From NCBI GenBank assembly GCA_029641185.1, contig JAPWGK010000002.1:186001-250000 (forward strand): a stretch of 64,000 bases of DNA, given 5' to 3'. A model generated the notes under the pieces. It made no database searches. It worked only from the letters and a program-made list of their open reading frames with translations, and was not told the DNA's origin. Every line of letters starts with the position of its first letter. Position 1 is the first letter of the stretch. A program made the position numbers and the translations under genes. The DNA is from Pseudofabraea citricarpa. Lineage: Eukaryota; Ascomycota; Leotiomycetes; Helotiales; Dermateaceae. This document shows positions 48,047 to 58,100 of the stretch, one piece after another.

Positions 48047-49077
48047 ATGGCATCCAAACTTACCCCCAAGATCTTCCGGTCGGCATTCCGCCCAGCCCGC
48101 ATAGCTTCTCGATATCAAAGCAGGTCTTTCGTAGCTAGTACGAGGGTAGCCAGCGATGCCCTCCAAGTTGTACGTCCTCCCTCAACAGCAATGGACGCCC
48201 CCTTTGGGACGATTCGGGAGGTCAAGATACTGATAATATACCTCACAGCACCGCGACTCTCCCGAGAACAATGCCAACATTCCTTTTAAGTTCACTGAGC
48301 AGAACAACAAGCTCATCGACGAAATCCTCAAGCGCTACCCACCCCAATACAAAAAAGCCGCTGTGATGCCCATACTAGATCTCGGACAGCGACAACATGG
48401 ATTTACAAGCTTAAGCGTCATGAATGAGGTCGCACGGTTATTGGAGATGCCGCCAATGCGTGTATACGAGGTGGCTACATTCTACACCATGTACAACCGG
48501 ACACCCGTGGGAAAGTGGCATTTGCAAGTTTGCACGACTGTAAGTAGCTCAGATTGCCGGCACCCGGAACGAGCAGGATACTGATCATGGTTTGCAGACT
48601 CCATGTCAACTGGGTGGATGTGGTAGTGACGCAATTGTCAAGGCAATCAACGAACATTTGGGCATCACTCCAGGACACACCACCAAGGATGGTCTCTTCA
48701 CATACATCGAGGTTGAGTGTCTAGGTGCATGTGTGAACGCACCTATGGTTCAGATTAACGATGATTTCTACGAGGACTTGACACCCGAGAGCATTAAGAC
48801 ACTGCTCACTGCCTTACAACAGAGCGCAAAAGATATCGAGACGACCTCATCGAGTTCGAACGTCGAGGGTGGCAAGGGTGCTTTGACCGGTGATGATGCG
48901 AAAGTCAAGAGCGGTGCAGAGGTCGGAGTGGACTCTGGGAGAATATATAACAAGGGTGGTGTGAAGCTTCCCGCGCCAGGTCCAATGAGTGGAAGAAAGA
49001 CCTGCGAGAACATCAAGGGTTTGACAAGTCTGACGGGTGAGCCTCCGGGAATCGAGATTTTCCGCAAGGATTTGTAA
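48047..49077 (+). CDS. NADH:ubiquinone oxidoreductase 24-kDa subunit (NDUFV2/NuoE)
   Basis: Exons 48047-48169, 48249-48539 and 48598-49077 give 297 residues. The N-terminus is basic and Ser/Arg-rich without acidic residues, a mitochondrial presequence. The thioredoxin-like domain contains [20 protein letters not shown] and [13 protein letters not shown]. The four ligands of the N1a [2Fe-2S] cluster are present: Cys136 and Cys141 in CTTTPC, with the second pair Cys179 and Cys183 in CLGAC. The subunit sits in the matrix-side electron-input module of complex I next to the 51-kDa flavoprotein. Compared with well-known homologues the C-terminal tail after residue 210 is extended, with a Ser- and Gly-rich linker before the conserved [18 protein letters not shown] end. 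Confidence 0.95.
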
Positions 49078-50190
49078 TGAATAGATGGGTCGCTCTGTAC
49101 ATATTTGTGTCATCGGGAATAATTGAGCTTACAGTTAAAACTTCCGCCTTGGAAGATTTGAAAGTCGTGGTGTAAAGGTATGCTGGGCCGGGTTTTCCTT
49201 TCTACAACCATTGCAGGCTGTCAAAAATGGCGAAATCCAAGTGGATTGAAGGCTGTCAGTTATTGATGGCTACATCTAGGAGATTGAGTTTCATGATTCG
49301 TATTTATCTGTGTGATTCGGATTTATTTATTGAAGATGCTTGAAAAGTTACATCACTAGCCTTCGAAACAAGAATTCCGCAGGGTTATATCAAAGTCTGA
49401 TATCATTCTGAAAGACACGCACACCAGACCAAGATAAAAAGGAAGAGCAATATCGTATAACATTAGAGTTTCTTTTTCTTGTTTCATCTTCCACCACAAC
49501 CCATAAATTCAAACTTCTTCAACCCTCTCACACCTTCCTCTCCGCAAGGAAAGATATTCTCCTTTGCAGCTAAAGCAGGATGGTCAACAATTTATGAGAG
49601 CATAGGAGCGAGCTTCCTACCTTGTCCTACCCAGCAAATCAGATACCCCAACTCACAGACATCTGCCTCCCTCAAAGATTTCTGCTGGTTTCCTGTATGA
49701 TGTTGTCAGATGCGTCTTTATTGTCATTTTACTTGTGTTACATTGGGTTATTTCTGATCTCCTTGTATTATGGATTCGCGGAATAGTTTGACCATGACCG
49801 ACCTAATTGATACCTCATCTGTGTACAGTCCTCTCCGTTTCTATCATCCTTAGCTATAAGAAAGGTTACACAATGCACAAGTCGAGACATCCTCACTTGA
49901 ACTTTTCCCCGAACCCAGTGTCTGTGTGTGGCTCCTTACAAGCAGGATATCACAGGTGATAAATCGTATATCCAAATCTCTTTCTCCCTCAGTGAGAAAT
50001 TTATGCATTTTATCAGAAATGTCATGCTCTCTCAAGCAAACCCCTGTGTAGATAGTAGATATGATCCATTTCATATGTCTTCCCAGATATTACCTTTGCT
50101 AGTAGTATTTCAATCTTAAAGATATCATGGGAGAAACTCACTCGATACCCATCTGATTAGGTAGTTATCACTCTACGGCTAATCACTTTA

Positions 50191-50424
50191 TTCTTACTTG
50201 TCCAATTAGGAAACAGAAACGAAACATGGATATCATGACTGATACCTCTCTTCTTACTCATATATAACGGCAGCGGAAATAAAGAAGAGATATTAAGATT
50301 GATATCTCTGTTCTTACTTGTCTGAGCACGGAAATGGAAGAGCGATATCGCGAATAATTCCTTTATTCTCACTTATCTGGTAGCGGAAACAGAAATAAAC
50401 ATACAATAGTAAACGGAAGTGGAG
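50191..50424. repeat. Degenerate 60-bp tandem repeat
   Basis: The phrase ttcttactt/ca recurs at 50191, 50251 and 50311, exactly 60 bases apart, and in altered form near 50365. Each is followed by a CGGAAA-rich segment and a GATATC-like palindrome. About four units are recognisable and they are considerably diverged. Confidence 0.7.
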
Positions 50425-50550
50425 GAGAGATATCGCGACAGATATCTATCTTGCCGAGGAGAGACGGCCGACAGATCTCAGTTGCTAAGAGCAGGGCCGG
50501 CGTGCACTTATCTTGATGCTTGCAATATTATAGAGTGATATATAAAGGCC

Positions 50551-50712
50551 ATGTTAACCGCTCTCAGGCTTCCCTTTCTCTGTTTGAAAGTCTTGCTGTC
50601 AGTGCTGTTCCTGTTGTCGGATATAATAATGACCAAGGTACAGGCCGAGAAGGGCGGGATTCGTTCGGGTAAAGAATGGTGCGGAGAGTCTCATCAAGGA
50701 TGTTGCGTTTGA
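50551..50712 (+). CDS. Possible 53-residue secreted peptide
   Basis: An open frame of 53 codons. Residues 1-25 are strongly hydrophobic (ALRLPFLCLKVLLSVLFLL), like a signal peptide or anchor. The tail is short and polar, with three cysteines near the end (KEWCGESHQGCCV). A TATA-like TATATAAAGG lies only a few bases before the ATG, which is awkward because transcription would normally start downstream of it. A methionine at residue 27 could then be the real start and would remove the leader. No homologue is recognised. It is listed as a candidate only. Confidence 0.22.
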   Translation: MLTALRLPFLCLKVLLSVLFLLSDIIMTKVQAEKGGIRSGKEWCGESHQGCCV

Positions 50713-50895
50713 CTTGAAACCCAGTTTCTTTTGGCAAAGGGAGAGAAAGATGTGAAAAGTATTGTATGTTTTGTTATAAAGCTAGGCTATATATTTACCC
50801 TCTGTAATCAATTGACACGAAGGGAAAAGTCCACACCCATGTAAGGATATTTACCACAGCAAGAAAGATCAAGCAAGCCCAAACGTCCATCCACC

Positions 50896-52305
50896 TTAAG
50901 CGACGATTGAAGGCAATAATTCCTCAATAAACTGCCACAATAGAGAAGAATCATGAGTATGAAATGCCGCTCCGGCATAGTACGTTCTTCGCTCTCCTTG
51001 GAGAGCAATCAGATCCGTGTAGAATCCATCGGCGATTGCCTCAGCAGACACGGTCAACTCGAACGGTGTGTGGCTACTGAAGACAGCGAATTCAGGCACC
51101 GCACTGGTATTCTTGCCAGGGACTTGAATTCGCTCTAGAGTCTGGAGAATATCGGCCTTGACAAACTCGTTGGATAGCGCTGTGGGGCTTCCGTACTTGA
51201 CATCCAAGAGTCCTGGAACTCCCGTCTGAGAGAATCCATATGGAGCCGGGAGAGCGGGGATGTTGTACGGTGTGTCGTTCCCGTGGTTCTGGATGCTTAC
51301 ATTGCTGGGTATTCCAGAGTTGCGTATGATTCCCGTGTAATATGCCGAATTGCCGAACTGGCTGAATAGTTCCACCTCCTCGGGACTCAAGTCGAATCCG
51401 CCCAGGTTGCTCAGCTTTGGTGGGATGGTAAGAAGGACTTTCTCGCATTTAGCCTGCACGTATCCCGAGTTTGTCTTGACGATTATCGAGGCATCTTCTT
51501 CTCCTCCTCGGTTCATAGCTATAATCGAACTGTTGAATAGCACATCCTTGCCCAGGGAAGCCGTAGCGAGTTCGTAAATTAGACTGTTGTCATGTACAGC
51601 AGTCGCGAGGAATCCATTAGTCGCAATCAACTGAATAATGTCCGATCCGAAGTTTTTGAAGACGTATAGAGTTGGCTGAGCTAGGAGATCTCCGAGGCCC
51701 TGTGCGAAGAGATAGATGAAAGGGATAGCCGACTGAATAGCAGGATACTTCTCGACAAATTCTCCAAATGGAAGTAGCAGATCCTCTGGCACAGGATCCG
51801 GAAGCTCAAAGCCAGTCTCGACATATGGATACTTTGCAATCTCAGCAGCGTACGCAGCCAGACCAGCTGAAGGGTCACCTGGGATATAAGTCGATGGTCC
51901 ACCCGTTCTGAGATCAAGGTACTGAATAGTAACTGGGGGACCACCACCACCAGCAGATACCGGGGCCAGCGAGATGTTGAAGCGAGCAAAGTAGTCGTGC
52001 ACGATGGTGAAGTTATGGAAGACAACGACACCGAAGTCGATCTTGGCGCCTGTGACGGGATCCGTATATGTTTCTGTATGTCCACCCAAGCGACCGGTCT
52101 TCTCGATGACGACCACGGATTTGCCTTCGTCTCTTAGTCTGATTGCTGCGTAGGTGCCACTGGAGCCTCCTCCGATCACGCAGACGTCTCGAGAAACCGT
52201 CTTATGCACATCGAAGTCCGTGCCGTTGACATTGCAGTTCTCGGATGCCAACACTGCACAGGGCAGGATGGTGAAAGTGAGAGCTTGGAGAAGATTGAGC
52301 TTCAT
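50896..52305 (-). CDS. Secreted FAD-dependent oxidoreductase (amine-oxidase-like)
   Basis: A single exon of 469 residues. It starts with a signal peptide (MKLNLLQALTFTILPCAVLA) and then the dinucleotide-binding fold VCVIGGGSSGTYAAIRLRDE (41-60). VVVIEKTGRLGGHTETY follows, typical of the GG-motif flavoprotein (amine oxidase / phytoene desaturase-like) superfamily. The C-terminus RRTYYAGAAFHTHDSSLLWQ is the second FAD-contact region. Fungal proteins of this shape are often annotated as beta-cyclopiazonate-dehydrogenase-like. That name reflects sequence relationship only, and no alkaloid pathway genes lie nearby. Many N-glycosylation sites support secretion. The substrate is unknown. Confidence 0.88.
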   Translation of the reverse strand: MKLNLLQALTFTILPCAVLASENCNVNGTDFDVHKTVSRDVCVIGGGSSGTYAAIRLRDEGKSVVVIEKTGRLGGHTETYTDPVTGAKIDFGVVVFHNFTIVHDYFARFNISLAPVSAGGGGPPVTIQYLDLRTGGPSTYIPGDPSAGLAAYAAEIAKYPYVETGFELPDPVPEDLLLPFGEFVEKYPAIQSAIPFIYLFAQGLGDLLAQPTLYVFKNFGSDIIQLIATNGFLATAVHDNSLIYELATASLGKDVLFNSSIIAMNRGGEEDASIIVKTNSGYVQAKCEKVLLTIPPKLSNLGGFDLSPEEVELFSQFGNSAYYTGIIRNSGIPSNVSIQNHGNDTPYNIPALPAPYGFSQTGVPGLLDVKYGSPTALSNEFVKADILQTLERIQVPGKNTSAVPEFAVFSSHTPFELTVSAEAIADGFYTDLIALQGERRTYYAGAAFHTHDSSLLWQFIEELLPSIVA

Positions 52306-53976
52306 TTTTGCAGCGGTATGCAGGTATTCCTCTCAAGAATTGTTGAGTTGAGAAGCTGTAGAAGCTGAGCGCTCTTGCGGAAAGCTGCAGGCAGGATCTT
52401 GTCAGCCTTATGCAATGACGCTGGCTGTACCGGGAATTTGCTCCTTCCTATAGGCTACAGGTGGGTCTTATTTTCCATATTAGCTGCAGGAAAGATCAGC
52501 ATGCATGGGAAATCATTCACTAATACGAAAACCGGAAAGCTGGTGCCAATATCAAGCCACGTTCATCACCATTAGCATGTCTTTGGAGCCTGCTGGAATT
52601 TAGAAGAAATTTGCTGCTTCGACAAGTCATCCCTCCCTTTTCTCTGACCAAAGTGACTGTTGAATCCTAGATTTGCTGCTATGGTGCTTTAATTTATGCT
52701 CGTCCATTCCGGCCTGGGAAAGTAACAACGGCTTCTTTCTGCCAAACTGGCCTGCATAGCCGAGAACACCAGCTCAGTCAACACTTGGGCATTAATCAGT
52801 CTGGCAGCAGCGAAATTGCTGGGCTGAGCACAGTCTCAGTCAGATAACCCATAATTGACAGCGCCTCCTACTCAAAAGAATATCCAGCTCCGGGAACTAT
52901 GACTATGTTCACGTAAGAGGCTAGACGGTCTGACGCGAGGTCTACTAATGATTCGGCTTGGCATCAGCCACGACCGCTCACGAGTACGAGAGCCGTCGCT
53001 TACGGCTGTCTCGCAAGATTTTTGATTGGTGAAGGCTTCTGGCGTATGGGGCTCTCTGGATTCTCGTACTTCGTTATTCCCACATTTGTTGCTTCTTGCA
53101 TGTGTGCATGTACTGTTTGGGAGAAATATGTGTCAGCGGCGGATCTGTTCATTGCGCCCTCAGGCTCCTTCTAGGCTTCTAGTGACCTCATTCATCTGCT
53201 TCATTTCTGCGAAAGGTAAATGTGGGAAGTACGTATGCAAGGATCGTCGGATGTGATGGTAACGACGGTGCAAAAATCATAAATAATGCTCTGTGGGAAC
53301 GGTCTCAATCCTCGAACCCTCGGAAGTCTCCTAGTTCTTTGTGTAATGACTTCGTTCCAATCTTCTCCTTCTCGAATACGAAGCGTCAAGCTGCCGCTGT
53401 TGTTTACGGTTGCTGGAGGTTGCTGGGACAGCAGACTTGCTTTTGTGTAACCTGAAGACTTGAATTTGATGCCGCGGTTGCACAAGGTTTGTGACCTGTA
53501 AGTAAATGTCGGTAGAGAGTTTTCAACATACTTCAGGATTGTTCATAATGTCAGCCAGTTGGTATCGTCATTTTAATGAGTGTGCAAGGTGCCTATCTGT
53601 AAATAGCTTTAGAGAGCCACCGAAGTTGAGTAGCTCCTTCTTGCTTCCATGCGAAGCTTGCAGTGGTGTTGCTCACTGGATTTGACGGGAACATCTAGAT
53701 CTGACATGTCAGGCGTCATTGAATTTCTCACATTGCAGAAACAACTCACCGAGGCTGAGTGCAATACCCCCGATTTCGTTTGGTAGCATTGTGCTGGGAA
53801 AGAATGCCCAATGTACTTGACGATGCCGTCTTCCCAAGCTGGCGAACAAAGATTTGTCAAGTACCTAGGTACCTGACGGAAGAAAAAATTGCCCTGGTCA
53901 AACTGCCTTACAATAGCATAGGTGCCCTCTTGTTTTCCAAAAGTATATTAAATAAAGGTTGCTGCAAGGGCTATAG
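52306..53976. other. Intergenic, nothing supported
   Basis: This is the upstream region of the FAD oxidoreductase gene. Frames at 53026-53256 and 53609-53860 lack domains. Confidence 0.5.
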
Positions 53977-54838
53977 TTAGCCAAAAGCACATACGCGTTG
54001 TAGGGCAATTCGTTTAGCCTGATTCACTTGTTTCTGTATGTTTTTGTGTGCGTGTGCGGCAGGAAGGGAAAAAACACAAACAGGGCATCGCCAATCCAAA
54101 GGCAGGAAAGCATCCAAGCCTCCGCACACCATAATGTTCAACGCACACTTCCAACACAACTTCTTGCATGCCTCTGCATCAATATAGCACGCTGTAAAGA
54201 GCTCGAGTCTCTGTATACTTGACGCTTGAAGTTCCAAGGCCTCTTCGGCAGCTCGTCTGACAGATTCCTCGACCACCTCATCGTCAAACTCCTGAAGCCC
54301 CCATACAACACCGGCTCCCACTGCGCCTTAGATCTAGGTCTGAGAGCACATTGACCGCCGTTGAGGAACCTCTTCTCGCGGAAAATGAAGTAGCGCTCTT
54401 GACGGGCTACCCACAATTACTGGCGGTCGTTCAGGCATCGATTGTCCCTATTCAAATCATAAACTTGGTTTGTCCTCCTTCTTGCAGTAACCTTCAAGAC
54501 ATGAAACCTGACGTACAGTTCTGCCTCGCGACGTATCTCTAGCAAGACGATTTTCCAATTCATGGCTATGGCTACTGTCGTAAACCAAACGCGTCGAAGA
54601 ATGCTTCCGAAAGCTCTTGAACAACCGCAATTGCGGGATAGCGGTCGCGTCGCCTGAGATAATCCGCGACACAAGCCTGGTAGCATATCGATCCTGAGCA
54701 CCAAGGTGCGTGGTGCTTCAGCCCTGTACTTGGACTTAAGCCAAAGGCCAACATCGATGCACGTATCTCAACTCGAACAAGGTCGCGGAGCATCGTTGGC
54801 TTGTATCTCAGCTTGGATCTCAGCTCAAACAAGATCAC
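53977..54838 (-). pseudogene. Decayed coding stretch, minus strand
   Basis: Protein-like minus-strand segments succeed one another but change frame or meet stops. At 54838-54572 a frame contains CYQACVADYLRRRDRYPAIA. From about 54570 to 54138 one frame continues across a single TAA (at 54417-54419) with LLEIRREAELYVRFHVLK before and LWVARQERYFIFREKRFLNG after. From 54321 to 53977 another frame contains EEALELQASSIQRLELFTAC then paired cysteines (CKKLCWKC, RCPVC). No clean donor/acceptor pairs join them. This fits an inactivated gene whose product had a small cysteine-rich, possibly zinc-binding tail. The family is not recognised. Confidence 0.4.
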
Positions 54839-55165
54839 GGAACATCGTTGGCTTATATTTCAACTCGAACAAGGTCGCGGAGTATCGTTAGCTTGTATCT
54901 CAGCTTGCATCTCAGCTCAAACAAGATCGCGGAGCATCGTTGGCTTGCATCTCAACTCGAACAAGGTTGCGGAGCATCGTTGGCTTGCATCTCAGCTCAA
55001 ACGTCGCAGGGCATCGTTGGCTTCCGACGAGTTTGGAGCCTCAGCCGTGAACTTGAATCCAAGCCAAAGATCAACATCGATCCATGTATCTCAACTCATA
55101 CAAGTTCGCGGAGCATCGTTGGCTTGCATCTTAGCTCCAACATCCCTGACCATCGTTGACTTCCA
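54719..55165. repeat. Minisatellite with nested 40/52-bp and 323-bp periods
   Basis: The phrase catcgttggctt recurs at 54791, 54843, 54883, 54935, 54975, 55012, 55114 and 55151. Successive spacings are 52, 40, 52, 40, 37, 102 and 37, so short units alternate in length. A longer block starting cagcc at 54719 recurs at 55042, an offset of 323 bases shared by its internal markers. The plus-strand frames through the array are a by-product of the repeat. Confidence 0.85.
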
Positions 55166-55486
55166 TAATACCTGTAGAGTCGTCGAGCACTCCCCGCAAG
55201 AACCAAACGAGCATAACTGTCTGACGCACTTCTCTTCTGATCCTTCAAAACAAGAGCATTGACTCCTGAAAGTTGACAACCATGATTCTTCTCAACCCCC
55301 CAAATAAATCAGATGGAAGCTTTCCGATGCTTGGGATGCTTGGCCAAGACCGATATTGCAGATGGCCTTGGCGACGTCAAAGCAAAGGCTGAGAGGGTAC
55401 TCTCCACAAAGTAGCTCAGGCTTGTGATCCTGATAATGATTGTCGTCCAATCCGGAGATGGATATATCTTAAGTTCTGCCAAGAAT

Positions 55487-55758
55487 CATGTTCGGCCATC
55501 TTCATGTTCGGCCATCTTCATGTTCGGCCATCTTCATGTTCGGCCATCTTCATGTTCGTCCATCCTCATGTTCGGCCATCTTCATGTTCGGCCATACTCA
55601 TGTCCGTCCATACTCATGTCCGTCCATACTCATGTCCGTCCATCTTCATGTCCGTCCATCTTCATGTTCGGCCATCTTCATGTTCGGCCATACTCATGTC
55701 CGTCCATCTTCATGTTCGGCCATCTTCATGTTCGTCCATACTCATGTTCGTCCATAAT
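55487..55758. repeat. 16-bp minisatellite, 17 units
   Basis: Seventeen head-to-tail units of exactly 16 bases begin at 55487. The consensus is catgttcggccatctt with common variants catgtccgtccatact and catgttcgtccatact. All three plus-strand frames are open across the array because 48 bases carry no stop, so each frame encodes a 16-residue repeat. A further degenerate unit lies near 55848. Confidence 0.97.
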
Positions 55759-57168
55759 GATTATGAAGATGATCAGGTTTGATGTTTGATGTGCTCAGTC
55801 CAAGGATATCTCTATAAGACAGGTAATCATTCTCGTGTCAGGAATGATGTTCGTCCATGCAAGTACCTCTCCAAGATGCCGCCGAGATTCATGCTTGTCC
55901 ACGAATCTTTGTTGTCTACGCTGAGACAGAGGACGAGAATGGCTGAGAACAATGCGCATCTACGTCGATGCTCATCTATAATGGTGGTATGCGTGTACAC
56001 GAGCAATGTTCGTTGATGGTAGTGTTACATTGGGACGAGAATGCACAGTGTATCCACCAGAAGAGGCAGAATACCTACAGACGGCTTTGATCTCATATCC
56101 TGATGATCAGCATGGTGTTTCGTGAATCAAAGACAGGACTGTGCACTTACGCTGATGGATGGAAGCAGATGTCAAGAAGAGTGTGCTATGCTTGCTACAC
56201 TTCTGTCGTAGTCGTCTCATTGTTCTGTCAGCTGCTGTGTTCCTGTCGTGGCAGAAGAAGAATCAACGGTGTTCGTGTACTGTGGAAGATGGCAATTGGT
56301 TGCTCAAGACGTGTTCGCACTAACAGACGTGCAAGTCCATAAGATCTTTGTTGACGAAGAAGGGATTCGCTTGCTACCTCTGACTTGTCGAATGATTGGT
56401 GCTTAAGAAACGGGCAGCCAGCGTAAAGTGTCGACAGTGGCAAGGTCTAAAATTCCTGTCGTTGTTGACTGTTGTGAAGCTGGGCACTGGGAACGAAAAG
56501 AATTCGACTAGAGATTCAGTCATCGAAATTCTGGTGTTAAATCGACAGAGCCGTTTCGACTTGGACCAATCAGACCTTGGAAGCTTTTCGTGGCTACCTG
56601 CTTCGCTTGGCTTTGATATTTCGGACGAAAGCAAACGCGAAAGTATTCTTCCGGCAAATCTTTACGACTACTTCTAGCTGCAGTCGTGCTGTGTGAAAGA
56701 GCCGTCCCAGAAGGAGCCGTCTTTTTCTCCTTGGACCTGGACTAGTTACGACGGTTATAGACAGGTCCATTGCGCATCTGATCTTCTGCAAAGTGAGATA
56801 ACCTCAATCCACGACATAGATTGCCCAACGGAAGACAGGCTTTTACCATTCAAGCCCACCCATGGGTTTAAACCAAAGTTCATTGTGGCGATTTTGAGTC
56901 GAATTCTAATTCTTCACCAGCTTCTCAATCGACGAGACCACTTTGCATCTGACCTTTGCGTCTGATCTCGTGAATCCATAATCGGGGTTTTGAGGCAATA
57001 TGAAAGTTTTTCTCAAAAGCAGAAAAAGAAGCCCACAAGAAGGCAGCAAAGAAGGCAGCAAAGAAGAAGGCTGCAAGAAGAGGGAAGAAGAAAAAGGCTT
57101 GGCACATTGCAGTACTCTCAAAGGGTGATGAATCCAATGGCCCTCACTCAGAATCTAACGGCCGACTG
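55759..57168. other. Repeat-flanked stretch with protein-like fragments
   Basis: No intact gene is supported. Plus-strand fragments that read like protein occur around 55970-56110 in two frames (VLHWDENAQCIHQ, then PPEEAEYLQTALISYPDDQ). A frame at 56396-56677 contains SVIEILVLNRQSRFDLDQSD. A Lys/Ala-rich block at about 57000-57090 is open in three frames and looks like simple-sequence expansion. The set suggests eroded coding DNA. Confidence 0.35.
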
Positions 57169-58100
57169 GCATTGATTATTGTCTTCCTTAAGAGTTCATT
57201 TCCTCTGCAGTAGCAGATGCATGAAAACCGGGGTTGACGTATGCCCTGTAAAGGGCTGCGACACGGTCATCAAGCCGTTCCAGAAGACCAGCATGATATA
57301 CCTCGGAACCGCCACCCACAAGGATATAGTTCCTAGCATGGTATCTGGCACCTACCATAGCCAGAAGATGGAGATTCTTGGAGCCAATATGCCCTTTAGT
57401 GCATTGATTATTGTCTTCCTTAAGAGTTCATTTGCTCTGCAGTAGCAGATGCATGAAAACCGGGGTTGACGTATGCCCTGTAAAGGGCTGCGACACGGTC
57501 ATCAAGCCGTTCCAGAAGACCAGCATGAAATACCTCGGAACTGCCATCCATAGGGATATAGTTCCGGTCTCTGGCACCTATTATGGCCAGAAAATAGAAG
57601 TTCTCGCTTCTATTATTCATGACTTGCAGAATAGCCAGCCGATCAAAAAGTCAACTGGTGGGATTCTCCTCTTTGTACAATTCTGATTCCTTCAGTGCAT
57701 TGATTATTGTCTTCCTTAAGAGCCATCTGCTCTACAGCAAATATCTCAAGTACAGTCTCTGGCATATATAACAGCCAGAAGATAGAAGTTCTCGCTTCTA
57801 TCATTCATGAGTTACAGAATAGCCAGCCTATAACAAACTCAACTGGTGGGATACTCAACTGGTGGGATTCTCCTCTTCGTCCAATTTGCAAACCTCCAAG
57901 ATGCTGTTTCCGAGGGACTTCGATCCAAGGGAATCGGGGTCACGTCTCTCCAAGATACTGTTTTCGAAGGATATATCATGGCCAGAAGATGGAGGTTTTC
58001 ACTTTCACTATTCATGACTTACAGAGTAGTCAGCCCATCACAAAGTCAACTGGTGGGATTCTATGTCCTTCAGTGCATTGATTATTGTCTTCCTTAACAC
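57169..58100. repeat. Tandem segmental duplications with a shared boundary
   Basis: The boundary phrase attgattattgtcttcctta recurs at 57171, 57403, 57699 and 58077, giving units of 232, 296 and 378 bases. Units 1 and 2 are closely similar over about 190 bases, with one six-base indel near 57337/57567. Units 2, 3 and the end of 3 share a second block that includes the phrase actggtgggatt. On the minus strand units 1 and 2 both encode a segment ending ALYRAYVNPGFHASATAE and then MNS and a stop. They may derive from a decayed gene. Confidence 0.8.

Larger units (their letters stand above)
49078..50895. other. Intergenic between convergent genes, with repeats
   Basis: About 1.8 kb, mostly AT-rich. 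It contains a degenerate 60-base tandem repeat and a possible short secreted-peptide frame, both listed separately. No other gene is supported. Confidence 0.5.

Noticed and set aside
50896..52305. Part of an alkaloid biosynthetic cluster
   Set aside because: The family resemblance is to a cyclopiazonate-type dehydrogenase, but no synthase, prenyltransferase or other pathway gene is adjacent.
54801..55262. Plus-strand frames with repeated SIVGLHLNSNK-like text
   Set aside because: The repetition comes from the minisatellite, and two frames are open together. There is no evidence of translation.
55424..55789. Plus-strand frames with repeated MFGHLHVRPSSCSAIF-like text
   Set aside because: All three frames are open because the 16-base unit is stop-free, so none is favoured as a gene.
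56906..57175. Lys/Ala-rich block resembling a histone H1 tail
   Set aside because: It rests on a simple AAG/GCA expansion open in several frames, has a stop directly upstream, and no globular domain is present.
53977..58100. CRISPR-like reading of the regular repeats
   Set aside because: The units are contiguous minisatellites without unique spacers, and the DNA is clearly eukaryotic.
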